A DNA stretch of 58,237 bases from Saprospiraceae bacterium (GTDB lineage: Bacteria > Bacteroidota > Bacteroidia > Chitinophagales > Saprospiraceae): assembly GCA_027488135.1 (NCBI GenBank), contig JAIYCH010000023.1, positions 1 to 58,237 of the forward strand. Direction: 5' to 3'. The position numbers and the translations under genes are program-made. Shown here piece by piece: positions 7,364-17,106 of the stretch (positions within the stretch are counted from its first letter, which is position 1; the number at the start of each line of letters is the position of its first letter). The notes beneath the pieces are model-generated. The model made no database searches. It was not told the DNA's origin and saw only the letters and a program-made list of their open reading frames with translations.

Positions 7364-9931
7364 ATGCTATTTAGAAAATTATCTTTTTTGTTACCTTTTA
7401 TAATGGGTCCATTTTCATTTATGCATGCGCAAAAAACAGATGTGGTTGCGGGGGTTACCTGGGATTTAGCATCTGAAAGAGCTCAAAATATCAGTGCGTT
7501 AACCTATCAATTGTTTTTTGATATTCCCGAGGAAATGAATAAACCTATTCCTGCCAAAGTGGAAATAGCGTTACATCTAAAAGATAATTTAACACCTTTG
7601 CAACTGGATTTCAAAGTTTACCAGGAAAATATTCAAAAAATAATGGTGAACCAAAAAGTTATTCCCATTGATTTTATTGAGGGCCACATTGTCATAAATC
7701 CAATGTATTTAAATAGTGGTAATAATAAAATTCAAATAGAATTTATTGCTGGAAATCAGTCTCTTAACAGAAATTCTGACTTTCTTTATACCTTATTGGT
7801 TCCTGATCGTGCTGCCACCCTTTTCCCCTGTTTCGATCAACCTAACTTAAAAGCAAGGTTCTCGCTTACGCTTCAGATTCCTAAAAACTGGGATGCTTCT
7901 GGAAATGGAATGCTCATTAAAAGTACCCCTAACGGTCTTAAAAAGACCTTGGTTTATAAAGAAACACAACCCATAAGTACTTATTTATTTGCCTTCGCAG
8001 CAGGAAAGTTTCAACGCCTTACCAAGGAGAAAAAAGGCAGGAAAATGAGCATGCTTTACAGGGAAACCGATTCCTTAAAAGTAGCTCAAAATATGGATAA
8101 AATTTTTGATCTCCATGTTACTTCAGTGTTATGGCTCGAGGATTATACGCAAATACCCATGCCTTTTGAAAAGTTAGATTTTGTCTTACTTCCTGGATTT
8201 CAATATGGGGGGATGGAACATGTCGGAAATATTTTCTACAAGGAAAGCGCCCTTATATTAGATGAAAGTGCTACCGATAATCAAAAATTAGCGCGTGCCA
8301 GACTGATAGCACACGAAACCGCTCATTATTGGTTTGGAGATTTGGTTACCATGAACTGGTTTAATGATGTTTGGCTGAAAGAAGTTTTTGCCAATTTCAT
8401 GGCTGCAAAAGCAGTAAATCCGGATTTTCCCGAAGTAAATCACGAATTGAGTTTTCTGCTTTCTCATCATCCAACCGCTTACAGTGAGGACCGGTCAGGA
8501 GGAAGCCACCCCATTCAACAAACCTTAGAAAACTTAAAAGATGCGGGGTCCTTATATGGAGGTATCATTTATCAAAAAGCCCCTATTGTCATGCGTCAAT
8601 TAGAAAAATTGATGGGTGCTGAAGCTTTCCAAAAAGGCCTTCAACAATACTTAAAAGAATTTTCTTATGCCAATGCCACCTGGGATGATCTTATCGGTAT
8701 TTTAGACGAATTAACGCCTGTTTCACTTAAAGAATGGTCTAACGTATGGGTAAAAGAACCCGGTATGCCTCATATTTTATCGACAGTATCGACAGATGAA
8801 GATGGTTATATGAAGGAATTTACGATTCAACAACTAAAAACCTCTCATTCTGGTCAATATTGGCAACAAGAAACGGAAATGGTGCTCTTTTATTCCGACA
8901 CGATAATCAAAATACCCGTTGTACTAAATGGTTCAAAAACGCAGATACCTGTTACTCAAAAATTAAAAAAACCTTTAGCTATTTTACCTAATGCTTCCGC
9001 AATAGGTTATGGTTATTTCCAGTTAGATACTTCCTCTTTAAGCACTTTTTTACATGGTTCATTAACCGTGAAAGATGAATTAATCCGTGGAGCTATCCGT
9101 ATTGCTTTGCAGGAAGAATTAATCCATAAAAAAATCACAGGCGAAGATTTCATTAGCTATCTGCTCATTTCTTTAGAAAAAGAAAAAGAATCACTAAACA
9201 GGCAGTTGTTGCTTAGCCAGCTTAATCAGGTTTTCTGGTCTTTCCTTTCCGATGAACAACGGAGTATTTACACACCTAACATTGAAAAGTTACTATGGGA
9301 ACTTATGAATGAAAGTACCTCTGTCAGTGCAAAAGCAGCGTATTTTTCTTCCTATAGAGACCTAGCTTTATCTCAGGAAGCGACTCAAACTTTGTATGAT
9401 ATTTGGACTGGCAAAAATAAAATTTCTGGACTTCCTGTTTCAGAACAACAAATGATTGACCTGGCAGCTTCGCTTGCTTTACTTTTGCCACAGCAGGCAG
9501 GTGAAATTATCGATTCTCAACTAATGAAAACTTTAAATCCAGATAGAAAAAAAAGATTAAAGTATCTTCAACCCTTTCTTTCAGACGATATTCAAGTAAG
9601 AGATACTGCTTTTGAATCCTTATTTGAAACTGAAAACAGGGGAGTTGAGCCTTGGGTAGTAGATGCCGTCCGTTATTTAAATCATCCCTTAAGAGCGAAA
9701 GAATCAACACATTATATTATATCAAGTCTTGAATTACTGGAAGAAATTCAAAAAACTGGAGATATATTTTTCCCAAGACAATTTATAACAGCGGTCATCA
9801 GTGGACACCAATCACCTACAGCTGCTTATTACGTTAAAAAATTCCTTATTGAGCACCCAGATTTCCCATACAGATTAAAAAACAAAGTACTCATGGCAGC
9901 CGATATACTATTTGCCACACAAAAGCCATAA
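7364..9931 (+). CDS. M1-family aminopeptidase (aminopeptidase N-like), exported
   Basis: A zinc aminopeptidase that removes N-terminal residues from peptides. A signal peptide occupies about 1-22. The zinc site HETAH is at 317-321, with the third ligand E340 in the classic HExxH-18-E spacing. The exopeptidase motif reads GGMEH at 282-286 rather than GAMEN, a variant common in Bacteroidota. The C-terminal ~350 residues are the helical domain. It is the last gene of the plus-strand cluster and stops 4 bp from the convergent Mog/MoaB gene. The neighbouring sulfatases suggest a shared role in breaking down extracellular glycoprotein or debris, which is inference. Confidence 0.9.
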   Translation: MLFRKLSFLLPFIMGPFSFMHAQKTDVVAGVTWDLASERAQNISALTYQLFFDIPEEMNKPIPAKVEIALHLKDNLTPLQLDFKVYQENIQKIMVNQKVIPIDFIEGHIVINPMYLNSGNNKIQIEFIAGNQSLNRNSDFLYTLLVPDRAATLFPCFDQPNLKARFSLTLQIPKNWDASGNGMLIKSTPNGLKKTLVYKETQPISTYLFAFAAGKFQRLTKEKKGRKMSMLYRETDSLKVAQNMDKIFDLHVTSVLWLEDYTQIPMPFEKLDFVLLPGFQYGGMEHVGNIFYKESALILDESATDNQKLARARLIAHETAHYWFGDLVTMNWFNDVWLKEVFANFMAAKAVNPDFPEVNHELSFLLSHHPTAYSEDRSGGSHPIQQTLENLKDAGSLYGGIIYQKAPIVMRQLEKLMGAEAFQKGLQQYLKEFSYANATWDDLIGILDELTPVSLKEWSNVWVKEPGMPHILSTVSTDEDGYMKEFTIQQLKTSHSGQYWQQETEMVLFYSDTIIKIPVVLNGSKTQIPVTQKLKKPLAILPNASAIGYGYFQLDTSSLSTFLHGSLTVKDELIRGAIRIALQEELIHKKITGEDFISYLLISLEKEKESLNRQLLLSQLNQVFWSFLSDEQRSIYTPNIEKLLWELMNESTSVSAKAAYFSSYRDLALSQEATQTLYDIWTGKNKISGLPVSEQQMIDLAASLALLLPQQAGEIIDSQLMKTLNPDRKKRLKYLQPFLSDDIQVRDTAFESLFETENRGVEPWVVDAVRYLNHPLRAKESTHYIISSLELLEEIQKTGDIFFPRQFITAVISGHQSPTAAYYVKKFLIEHPDFPYRLKNKVLMAADILFATQKP

Positions 9932-9935
9932 TTTT

Positions 9936-10481
9936 TTAACCTTGCTTAGGTCTGAACGCTTTTATTTTGTCTTCATTCACTTCAATAAAAGGGCCTTCAA
10001 TGAGGTCAATGCAATATGGAATAGCAGGAAAAACGGCTTGTAAACATTGTGAAATAGAGGCGGGTTTCCCAGGAAGATTTACAATCAGGGTATTATTATA
10101 AATACCAGCTGTTTGTCGGGAGAGGATTGCTGTAGGAACATATTTTAAGCTCTCCATTCGCATCAGTTCACCAAATCCAGGGAGAATTTTTTGACAAAAC
10201 GCCTCTGTGGCTTCGACGGTAACATCTCTTTTTGCTGGTCCGGTGCCGCCTGTAGTGAAAATAATGCAGCATTTTTCATTATCGGCCAGATGCTTAAAAG
10301 CAGCTAAAATAAATTCATATTCGTCAGGGATAATCTTAAATATTGGTTTAAAAGGCGACGAAATATACTCATTCATAACCTTTATAATAGCCTCTCCAGA
10401 AAGACCATTATAGGCATTTAAATCTGCACTCGCTCTGTCAGACATCTGCAAAACCCCAATAACAATCTCTTCTTGAACCAT
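9936..10481 (-). CDS. molybdopterin adenylyltransferase / MoaB-Mog family protein
   Basis: The MoCF-binding family protein activates molybdopterin by adenylylation before molybdenum insertion. The pterin-binding TTGGTG motif is at 76-81, followed by RDVT at 85-88. The total of 181 aa matches Mog/MoaB. Whether it is Mog or MoaB cannot be decided by eye. It is the last gene of a five-gene minus-strand operon and starts 7 bp after the DUF547 gene. No other cofactor-biosynthesis gene and no obvious molybdoenzyme is in the window. Confidence 0.85.
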   Translation of the reverse strand: MVQEEIVIGVLQMSDRASADLNAYNGLSGEAIIKVMNEYISSPFKPIFKIIPDEYEFILAAFKHLADNEKCCIIFTTGGTGPAKRDVTVEATEAFCQKILPGFGELMRMESLKYVPTAILSRQTAGIYNNTLIVNLPGKPASISQCLQAVFPAIPYCIDLIEGPFIEVNEDKIKAFRPKQG

Positions 10482-10488
10482 AAAACAC

Positions 10489-11250
10489 CTATTTTTTAAA
10501 AGATTTTGCCGCCTGTCTTCTCTTATTTTCTATCCCATTTAAATCCCAGTCATAATCCAGATAATCCATTTTAGCATTATAATCTATTGATTTTTTTGCA
10601 TATTTATTCAGGTAATCAATGACCGAAGCACCATTTAATTTAAAATCTCCTGAGAACCAACTAAATATTTTTGAAATTTTAACACTCGATTTTTCTATCT
10701 GATTTCTCTGTGGATCATTTATAAATTTGCGCATTGCATCTTCTAATTGTCTATCTATCTCATGAGCAATATAAGCTTCATTTCTTAATAATGGACATGA
10801 AAAGGAAGCACAATTTATGGCTGCATGAATTCTTGGATCCTTAAATTCCTTCCTCAGAATGGAATGTTCAATATAATTAAGATCTACTTTTTCTTTCCCC
10901 ATGGGAATAAAGGGTATATCCCAAACTGAATTAACAAAAGGAATACCCTTTTTAATATCCTTTATGCTTTTTATAGGGTAATGATCCACGATAAGTTTTA
11001 CGGTAAATGCATTGTAGGCATTTATCCAATAAGCAAGTTTTTCATTTTTACTCCATTTAGCCGTCGGTTGATGAGTAGAAAGATAATCTACATAATGTTG
11101 TAAAGCTTTTTTATCCTTTAAAAAACCTGCATAATCAACCATTCCATCCTGGGCAACATGTTTTTTAACCAACGAATCCCATTCTCCATGCTGAACAGGA
11201 TTAGCATAATTTAGGGAGACAAAAAGCATTATAATTAACCACATATACAT
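10489..11250 (-). CDS. DUF547 domain protein, exported
   Basis: A 253-aa product with an N-terminal signal peptide (about 1-17) and a DUF547 domain over most of the rest. Typical features are KLAYWINAYNAFTVKLI and, in the second half, INCASFSCP with its two Cys. DUF547 has no established biochemical role. It sits 35 bp after the symporter gene and 7 bp before Mog/MoaB in the same operon. Confidence 0.85.
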   Translation of the reverse strand: MYMWLIIMLFVSLNYANPVQHGEWDSLVKKHVAQDGMVDYAGFLKDKKALQHYVDYLSTHQPTAKWSKNEKLAYWINAYNAFTVKLIVDHYPIKSIKDIKKGIPFVNSVWDIPFIPMGKEKVDLNYIEHSILRKEFKDPRIHAAINCASFSCPLLRNEAYIAHEIDRQLEDAMRKFINDPQRNQIEKSSVKISKIFSWFSGDFKLNGASVIDYLNKYAKKSIDYNAKMDYLDYDWDLNGIENKRRQAAKSFKK

Positions 11251-11285
11251 TTTTTAAAAAGGTTGAATCTAATCATTTTTCAAGA

Positions 11286-13094
11286 TTAGGAGAAATAATA
11301 TAAAATCCAAATACATAAAGACATTAATACGGCAGCCATCATTTTAGTTCCCGAGAAGGAATAAGGCTTTCCAATCTTTAATAAAAAAAGACTTCCCGAT
11401 AAAGGAGCTATAAGGAAAGATATTTGTTTTCCGTCTGATAGATTCAAATACAAAATAGTTACCGAGATAGCGTGAATGAATAAAAACCCATATATCCTCC
11501 AACGATGAGCCGTTAACGAATCTATGGCCATCAGCTGATTATCTTCATTTACAAGCAGGGATTCCCCGACTTTTCTTAGTAAGAAAAAACGGCTAATGAA
11601 CAATAAAAAGACGGAACTTATGGAAGTTAGTGCCACCCGGTGTAAAAAATTAAGTTTTTCACCAAATATTGAGGAGATTGCAGGGAAAAATGCAGTGATG
11701 CTACTGTAGGATACTTCAAGTAAAATAGCAATAAACGGTGCTGACACCATCGTCCATAAGGCTGCCTGGGATGGTATTCTCCTGACAAATACCGCAGCAA
11801 AAAAAACAACAATGATGCCAGGAGTAAAATAAGACCCATGAGAAGATATTTTCAGAAAAAAGTTTCCAGCACTTTTAGGATTATAAGTTGCATAGGCAAG
11901 TATAGCAGCTAATAATGTAATCGTTAGCGTTACTAATCTGCCAACAACCACCAATTCTTTGTCCGTAATATTTTTCTTAAAATATTTTTTATAAATGTCA
12001 ACACAAAACAAGGTTGTTGCTGAATTCATCATGGAATCAATAGTGGAAAAAGTAGATGCCAGTACCCCTGAAATTAATAAACCTATGAGTCCAAAACCTG
12101 CTGGAATTACAGCATTCACCAAATATAAAAAGGCATCGTCAGGTAAAATCTTTTGCCCGGCATATTTAATATTTAACAAATGGGCTGCTGCCACACCAGT
12201 AGCTATGGTAACAAAAGGAATTCCGAGTTTTAAAAACCCAGCAACCATGACACCATATTTTGCCGCATCATCACTTTTAGCAGCTAATACGCGTTGAACT
12301 AAATATTGATTGGTTATCCAATAAAAAAAATGCAAAAGTATTAGTCCCGTGAAAACGCCTGAAACTGGTAAGTCAGGATGATTCGCCGGAAGATAAAGAT
12401 TCATTTTTCTTGATTCTGCAGGCAGTTGACCGTCCAAAGTAAGTAATCCTGAAAAACCATTTATTTCAGGTGATGAAAAAGTAAAATAACATAGTATGAT
12501 AGCCACCACAATGATGAAAACGGCCTGAAGGGTGTCCGTATATACTACCGCACTTAAACCACCAAAAAAGGTGTAACTGCAAATGATAAGGGATAATAAA
12601 AAGAGGGCGAGAGGGTAATTTATTTCAAACAGACTACCTTGAGTAAGCATGGATAATGCCCGGGCGCCAATATAATAATGCCCAATTAACTGAACAATAA
12701 TTAGCAATAATACCAATAAAGCGTAGGTCAATCTGACTTTATCTCCAAACCTTTTTTCCAAAAACTGTGATAGGGTAAATAAGGGCAATCGTCGATAAAC
12801 AGGAATAAATAAAAAAGCCAGTATAAGAATGGCAAAAACGGCCAGTACTTCGTAATGACTTTGGGCAAAACCTACTGAATAGCCAATGCCTAACATTCCA
12901 ATCAAATGGGAGGCACTGATATTGGTACTGAAAACAGAACCACCCACAACCCACCAAGGCAGTTTCCTTCCCGCCATGAAATAATCCTCACTTCCCTTAC
13001 CTTTTCGACTAAAAAAAATACCTACCCCTATTTGAATGATAATTAGAGCTATAATCAGCAGAAAATCAAAATGGTCAATGGTTAGTTTATTCAT
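11286..13094 (-). CDS. sodium:solute symporter (SSS family)
   Basis: A 602-aa inner-membrane transporter with about 14 hydrophobic segments. The N-terminus has the family pattern of a first helix, then SEDYFMAGRKLPWW and a glycine/serine-rich second helix (SNISASHLIG-like). SSS proteins couple sodium entry to uptake of sugars, organic acids or related solutes; the substrate cannot be read from sequence. It abuts the aldo/keto reductase gene with no intergenic base, suggesting that the operon imports and then oxidises or reduces a substrate. Confidence 0.9.
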   Translation of the reverse strand: MNKLTIDHFDFLLIIALIIIQIGVGIFFSRKGKGSEDYFMAGRKLPWWVVGGSVFSTNISASHLIGMLGIGYSVGFAQSHYEVLAVFAILILAFLFIPVYRRLPLFTLSQFLEKRFGDKVRLTYALLVLLLIIVQLIGHYYIGARALSMLTQGSLFEINYPLALFLLSLIICSYTFFGGLSAVVYTDTLQAVFIIVVAIILCYFTFSSPEINGFSGLLTLDGQLPAESRKMNLYLPANHPDLPVSGVFTGLILLHFFYWITNQYLVQRVLAAKSDDAAKYGVMVAGFLKLGIPFVTIATGVAAAHLLNIKYAGQKILPDDAFLYLVNAVIPAGFGLIGLLISGVLASTFSTIDSMMNSATTLFCVDIYKKYFKKNITDKELVVVGRLVTLTITLLAAILAYATYNPKSAGNFFLKISSHGSYFTPGIIVVFFAAVFVRRIPSQAALWTMVSAPFIAILLEVSYSSITAFFPAISSIFGEKLNFLHRVALTSISSVFLLFISRFFLLRKVGESLLVNEDNQLMAIDSLTAHRWRIYGFLFIHAISVTILYLNLSDGKQISFLIAPLSGSLFLLKIGKPYSFSGTKMMAAVLMSLCIWILYYFS

Positions 13095-13988
13095 TTACGG
13101 AACTTCATTACCTAATGATGCTTCATATAAGGAAAACCAATCCTGCAATTCCAATGCCAAAGAAGTAGATTTAACAGCTGTCTTAATGCGTTCCACCTGA
13201 TTTGTTCCGATCACTGGAATCAATTGTGCGGGATGTTTCAAAAGCCACGCAAGAGACAAAACATCGGCCCCAACCTGGTATTTATCCGCCAAAACCTGTA
13301 GTTTACTCTTAATTAAATCATTTCCTTTTTCATTAAAAATAGATCCACCGCCCAGGGGACTCCAAATCATAGGTTTTATTTTCTCTTTAAAAAGAAAATC
13401 AATACTACCATCAGTCAATGGAAAAGGATGATTCAGATTTAACTCAATTTGATTGGTAATTAAAGGAATATCTAACCGGGATTGTAAAAGTTGAAATTGT
13501 TGGGGAGTAAAGTTAGAAACGCCAATATGCCTCACTTTACCGGAATGCACCAAATCGGAAAGCGTTTCCGCCACTTCATCTGGATTTAAAAGGGGGCTTG
13601 GCCGGTGCAGTAACAAAACATCCAGAAAATCGGTATTCAAATGTCGGAGAGAATTTTCTACAGAATACATGATATGTTCTCTGCTGTAATCATAATGTTT
13701 AACTTTAGTCAGTGGCTTTTTCTGGCTTACTAATTGAATACCGCATTTAGAAATCAATTTAATTTGACTTCTCAATGCGTTATTTCCTTTTAACAATTTG
13801 CCAAAGAAAAATTCATTGCCATAATCATTATAGAGATCAGCATGGTCAAACGAATCAATACTCAATGAAAGACAAGTGTCCAGAATATGAGAGATATCTT
13901 TTAAGGATTGCTTATTTTCATCCCAACGCCAGACCCCATAAACTATTTGCGAGAGGGAGAATGTGGGCGTTAATTCAATTTGTTTCAT
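13095..13988 (-). CDS. aldo/keto reductase (YdhF-like)
   Basis: An NAD(P)H-dependent oxidoreductase with the AKR (beta/alpha)8 fold. The catalytic tetrad is visible as D48, Y53, K81 and H128. HIGVSNFTPQQ in the middle and the C-terminal PVIGTN cofactor-binding segment are typical. The overall layout recalls E. coli YdhF. It starts 10 bp after the monooxygenase gene and abuts the symporter gene. The physiological substrate is unknown. Confidence 0.9.
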   Translation of the reverse strand: MKQIELTPTFSLSQIVYGVWRWDENKQSLKDISHILDTCLSLSIDSFDHADLYNDYGNEFFFGKLLKGNNALRSQIKLISKCGIQLVSQKKPLTKVKHYDYSREHIMYSVENSLRHLNTDFLDVLLLHRPSPLLNPDEVAETLSDLVHSGKVRHIGVSNFTPQQFQLLQSRLDIPLITNQIELNLNHPFPLTDGSIDFLFKEKIKPMIWSPLGGGSIFNEKGNDLIKSKLQVLADKYQVGADVLSLAWLLKHPAQLIPVIGTNQVERIKTAVKSTSLALELQDWFSLYEASLGNEVP

Positions 13989-13998
13989 TTTATGCTTT

Positions 13999-15144
13999 TT
14001 ATTGTAAAGTTTTCGTAGTCAAAGGTGTATCTGGTTCATTTTCGGGCATTCTACCTTGAATTTTTGCCAGTTTCTCGTTGGGTAATCTGCCCAATACGTA
14101 CTTTTTAAATTTAATGGCCGATTCAATTAGAGGATAACCCGAGAAAATAAAAGACCTGATGCCCATATCCATGTATTTATTTATTTTGTCGATAATTTGT
14201 TCAGGCGAACCTACAAGCGCGGCACCACATCCACTTCGGGCCTGACCGATACCTGTCCATAACAATGCTTCAGCATAGCCATCTTTATCAGCATTTTCCC
14301 TCAAATTATCTTGTTGAAGAACCCCCATATTTTTTGCATCCTGAGCCCTGTTTTTAAGTTCCTCTCCTCTTTTAACTTCCAGTTTGGAAATCAGTTTTTG
14401 AGTTGAAAACCTGGCCTGTTCTTCATTTTCCTCAACAATGACATGAATTCGCAATCCAAAATCTATTTTTCTGTTGTAAGTAGCCGCACGTTTTGATACA
14501 TCTTCCATTGTACTTTTCAAACCTTCCTCTGTGTCTGGCCACATAAGAAATACATCACAATATTGGGCACAAACGTCTCTGGCCTCGGGCGAAAAACCAC
14601 CAAAATATAGCAGGGGACCTCCGTTTTGCTGATAAGGCTTAACAGGTTCTGCAGATAAATCAAATTGGTACATTTCACCCTTAAAATGAATTTCATCTTG
14701 CGTCCATGCCTGACGAAGAATCTCTATAATTTCTCTTGTTCTTTGATATCGGACTTTACCTTCTTCCCTCATTCCCGGCAGATCAGAATTAATGACATTT
14801 AAAGTAAACCGACCTTTTAACAAATGGTCCAGTGTACTTATAGTTCTTGCCAACATAGGCGGGTGAAGTTCGCCAAACCGATGGGCAACCAATAGGGAAA
14901 TATGTTGAATAGAGGGAGCAACAGCCGCAGCAAAAGTAAATGGGTCTTGTCCAACCATATAGGATGAAGGAAGCAAAATATTATTGAAACCCAACTTTTC
15001 AGCTTGCTGAACAATACGTTGACAATGTGAAAAATTACTTCTCCTGTGTCCGTCCAACTGACCCAAAAAGGAAGTATCTCCACCACATAAGTCGGCAAAC
15101 CAAGAAATTTCAGCAGTTCTTCTGGAAGTTCTGATAGGTATCAC
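13999..15144 (-). CDS. FMNH2-dependent monooxygenase of the LLM class (SsuD-like)
   Basis: A luciferase-like monooxygenase, 381 aa, the same length as E. coli SsuD, which desulfonates alkanesulfonates using reduced flavin. Supporting sequence includes the N-terminal WF-x-D strand, the LLPSSY and DPF segment near residues 55-67, LLVAHRFGE-like at about 82-90, and FNVINS-like before residue 125. The only in-frame start after the upstream stop is GTG at 15144. It is the first gene of a five-gene operon. No SsuE-type flavin reductase or ABC transporter is adjacent, so the exact substrate is uncertain. Confidence 0.85.
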   Translation of the reverse strand: MIPIRTSRRTAEISWFADLCGGDTSFLGQLDGHRRSNFSHCQRIVQQAEKLGFNNILLPSSYMVGQDPFTFAAAVAPSIQHISLLVAHRFGELHPPMLARTISTLDHLLKGRFTLNVINSDLPGMREEGKVRYQRTREIIEILRQAWTQDEIHFKGEMYQFDLSAEPVKPYQQNGGPLLYFGGFSPEARDVCAQYCDVFLMWPDTEEGLKSTMEDVSKRAATYNRKIDFGLRIHVIVEENEEQARFSTQKLISKLEVKRGEELKNRAQDAKNMGVLQQDNLRENADKDGYAEALLWTGIGQARSGCGAALVGSPEQIIDKINKYMDMGIRSFIFSGYPLIESAIKFKKYVLGRLPNEKLAKIQGRMPENEPDTPLTTKTLQ

Positions 15145-15204
15145 AACGTCATATTATTGATTATTGGATTTACTTTTGGAAAAATAATCAATTTATCTGT
15201 TATA

Positions 15205-15249
15205 CCATAAAATAAATTAGCCTTACCCCTATTTTATCCGAGGTAAGGC
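15205..15249 (-). terminator. hairpin terminator after the secreted-protein pair
   Basis: A 10-bp stem with one G-U (arms 15240-15249 and 15220-15229) and a 10-base loop, followed on the minus strand by a T/A-rich tail. It lies just after the stop of the gene at 15271 and separates it from the monooxygenase operon. Confidence 0.6.
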
Positions 15250-15270
15250 CAATCTGAAAATTCAGGCTTT

Positions 15271-15720
15271 TTAATATTCAATATAGGCGATCGTTACAGA
15301 TGATCCGGGAGTTGAAGCCGTCGGATCCATTTCCATTTTAAACAATTTTCCTACACCGCCCCCTGGAAGACTTAAACCTGCTATCGGTGATCCTGAAGAA
15401 TACAAAAGGGCGCCTGTACTAGGGTCATAAATTTTCCAAACGGGGACTCCTACTGTTGCCAGAATAGTAAAACAACCGGCTGTTCTCCCACGTGGAACCA
15501 TAATCTCATTTTTCAAAGGGTCATAAGTCCTGAAAGCTGGTACATTGCATAAGGATCGTTTAAAATATAATCCAGGTACGCCCATGCAATTTCTTTTTGG
15601 TCCTATGGGATCTTTTTCTGTAACCCTCGTAGTTGGTGTACAAGCTTGTGCTTGCGTTGAAGTAGTGTTAGCAAGTTGAATGAAAAGAACTGCTAATACG
15701 AAATAAAAAAGATTTTTCAT
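15271..15720 (-). CDS. secreted Cys-containing protein, paralogue of the gene at 15744
   Basis: The start is placed at the ATG at 15720, which gives a clean signal peptide (MKNLFYFVLAVLF... cleaved near QA) and avoids overlapping the upstream gene; the longer frame from 15780 has a poor N-terminus. The mature ~125 residues align by eye with the upstream neighbour. Both have two Cys near the start, then CN, then a PRGR-x-x-x-CF block, a WKI(Y/I)D strand and a short beta-rich tail ending in a YIEY/FVDY-like motif. The function is unknown; four conserved Cys suggest two disulfides in the periplasm or outside the cell. Confidence 0.7.
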   Translation of the reverse strand: MKNLFYFVLAVLFIQLANTTSTQAQACTPTTRVTEKDPIGPKRNCMGVPGLYFKRSLCNVPAFRTYDPLKNEIMVPRGRTAGCFTILATVGVPVWKIYDPSTGALLYSSGSPIAGLSLPGGGVGKLFKMEMDPTASTPGSSVTIAYIEY

Positions 15721-15743
15721 GATGGTTTTATTTATGAGGTTTA

Positions 15744-16208
15744 TTAAGGTTGATAATCCACAAATCCCAGGGTAATCCAAGAGCTTTTGATAGAAGTTGT
15801 CCTGTTTAGCACGATCTTATAGACTTTATCAGCGGTAGGTGCGGTCAATTTTAAAGTACCTAATCGAGGAGCTGTCGTAGGCATTACCGGATCAAAGACC
15901 ACTGCACCGGTAGCTTCATCTATAATTTTCCAATCTGGCCTACCGCTATATCCCACTATCACAAAACAAGATGCTTCCCTTCCTCTAGGGATAGAAATAG
16001 AATGAGTTGAGGGGTCAAATGTAGTTGATGATTCATTACAAACAGTACGCTGAAGGTAATTTCCCGGTTTTCCACTGCATGATCTAGTTCCGTAAGGCGA
16101 AAGTTCTGCGGCACGTAAGGTGGCATCACATTTTTGAGCTGTCATATTCGTAAATACAAATAAGGACAATCCAAGAGACAACAGATTTAAAAAAAGATTC
16201 TTTTTCAT
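15744..16208 (-). CDS. secreted Cys-containing protein, paralogue of the gene at 15271
   Basis: A 154-aa product with a signal peptide (about 1-24, ending NMTAQ) followed by a beta-rich domain with four Cys in the same order as the downstream copy. SIPRGREASCF and DWKIIDEATGA are the best preserved blocks. It ends 23 bp before the start of its paralogue, so a tandem duplication transcribed together is the simplest reading. No family is recognised. Possible roles are a small adhesin or a binding domain, without direct evidence. Confidence 0.7.
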   Translation of the reverse strand: MKKNLFLNLLSLGLSLFVFTNMTAQKCDATLRAAELSPYGTRSCSGKPGNYLQRTVCNESSTTFDPSTHSISIPRGREASCFVIVGYSGRPDWKIIDEATGAVVFDPVMPTTAPRLGTLKLTAPTADKVYKIVLNRTTSIKSSWITLGFVDYQP

Positions 16209-16308
16209 GATTTAGAAATTTAACGTTTAGTAATTGGTTTTATAATTAATTTCGCAAGACATCAAAAGCGTTCCATCTAAATTACTTTTTTTTTCAAAAT
16301 TTTTTCTG

Positions 16309-17106
16309 ATGAATTCATTCGAGATAAATAAACAGGCTTGGAACCAAAGGGTGGATATTCATTTTCAGTCTGATTTTTATGATGTCCCAGGCTTTTTGAA
16401 AGGGAAGGAAGTGTTAAAACCCATTGAATTGGCATTATTAGGTGATTTAAGTGGAAAATCGCTCCTTCACTTACAATGTCATTTTGGACAAGACACCCTA
16501 TCCTTAGCCCGATTGGGAGCTAAAGTTACTGGTATTGATTTCTCACAAGTTGCCATAGATAAGGCAGCGTCTTTAGCCAAAGAACTTGGTTTAAATGCAA
16601 CTTTTGTTTGTGGAAATGTATTGGAAACACCCCAACTCATTTCTGAAAAATTTGATATTGTTTTTACCACCTACGGGGTATTAGGATGGTTGCCTGACAT
16701 GAATGAATGGGCAAAAGTGGTGAAAACCATGCTTAAACCTGGCGGTAAGTTAATCCTTGTAGAATTTCATCCTGTGATATGGATGCTGGATGACGAATTC
16801 AAAGGTATTGAATATTCTTATTTCAAAGGAGACCCCATCATAGAAACAAAAAACACTACTTACACGGATCAAAGTGCCGTTCAAATGGATACTTTTCAGG
16901 AAATAACCTGGAATCATTCCTTGGATGAGGTGTTAGGTGCCTTATTGGAGGTAGGATTAACATTAACGCACTTCAAAGAGTATGCCTATTCACCTTATCC
17001 TTGTTTTAGCCAAATTAAAGAAACCTCACCAGGGCAATACCAAATCATAGGGCTGGAAGATAAAATACCTATGGTTTATTCCTTAACAGCAGAAAATGAA
17101 AAATAA
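16309..17106 (+). CDS. class I SAM-dependent methyltransferase
   Basis: A 265-aa soluble protein with a Rossmann-fold methyltransferase domain. Motif I is LLHLQCHFGQDTL at about 50-62, the acidic end of strand beta-2 is TGIDFS, and a D-I-V-F-T-x-Y-G post-motif lies near 115-123. The family includes many small-molecule methyltransferases, so the acceptor cannot be stated. It overlaps the following permease gene by 11 bp, a sign of translational coupling. Confidence 0.85.
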   Translation: MNSFEINKQAWNQRVDIHFQSDFYDVPGFLKGKEVLKPIELALLGDLSGKSLLHLQCHFGQDTLSLARLGAKVTGIDFSQVAIDKAASLAKELGLNATFVCGNVLETPQLISEKFDIVFTTYGVLGWLPDMNEWAKVVKTMLKPGGKLILVEFHPVIWMLDDEFKGIEYSYFKGDPIIETKNTTYTDQSAVQMDTFQEITWNHSLDEVLGALLEVGLTLTHFKEYAYSPYPCFSQIKETSPGQYQIIGLEDKIPMVYSLTAENEK

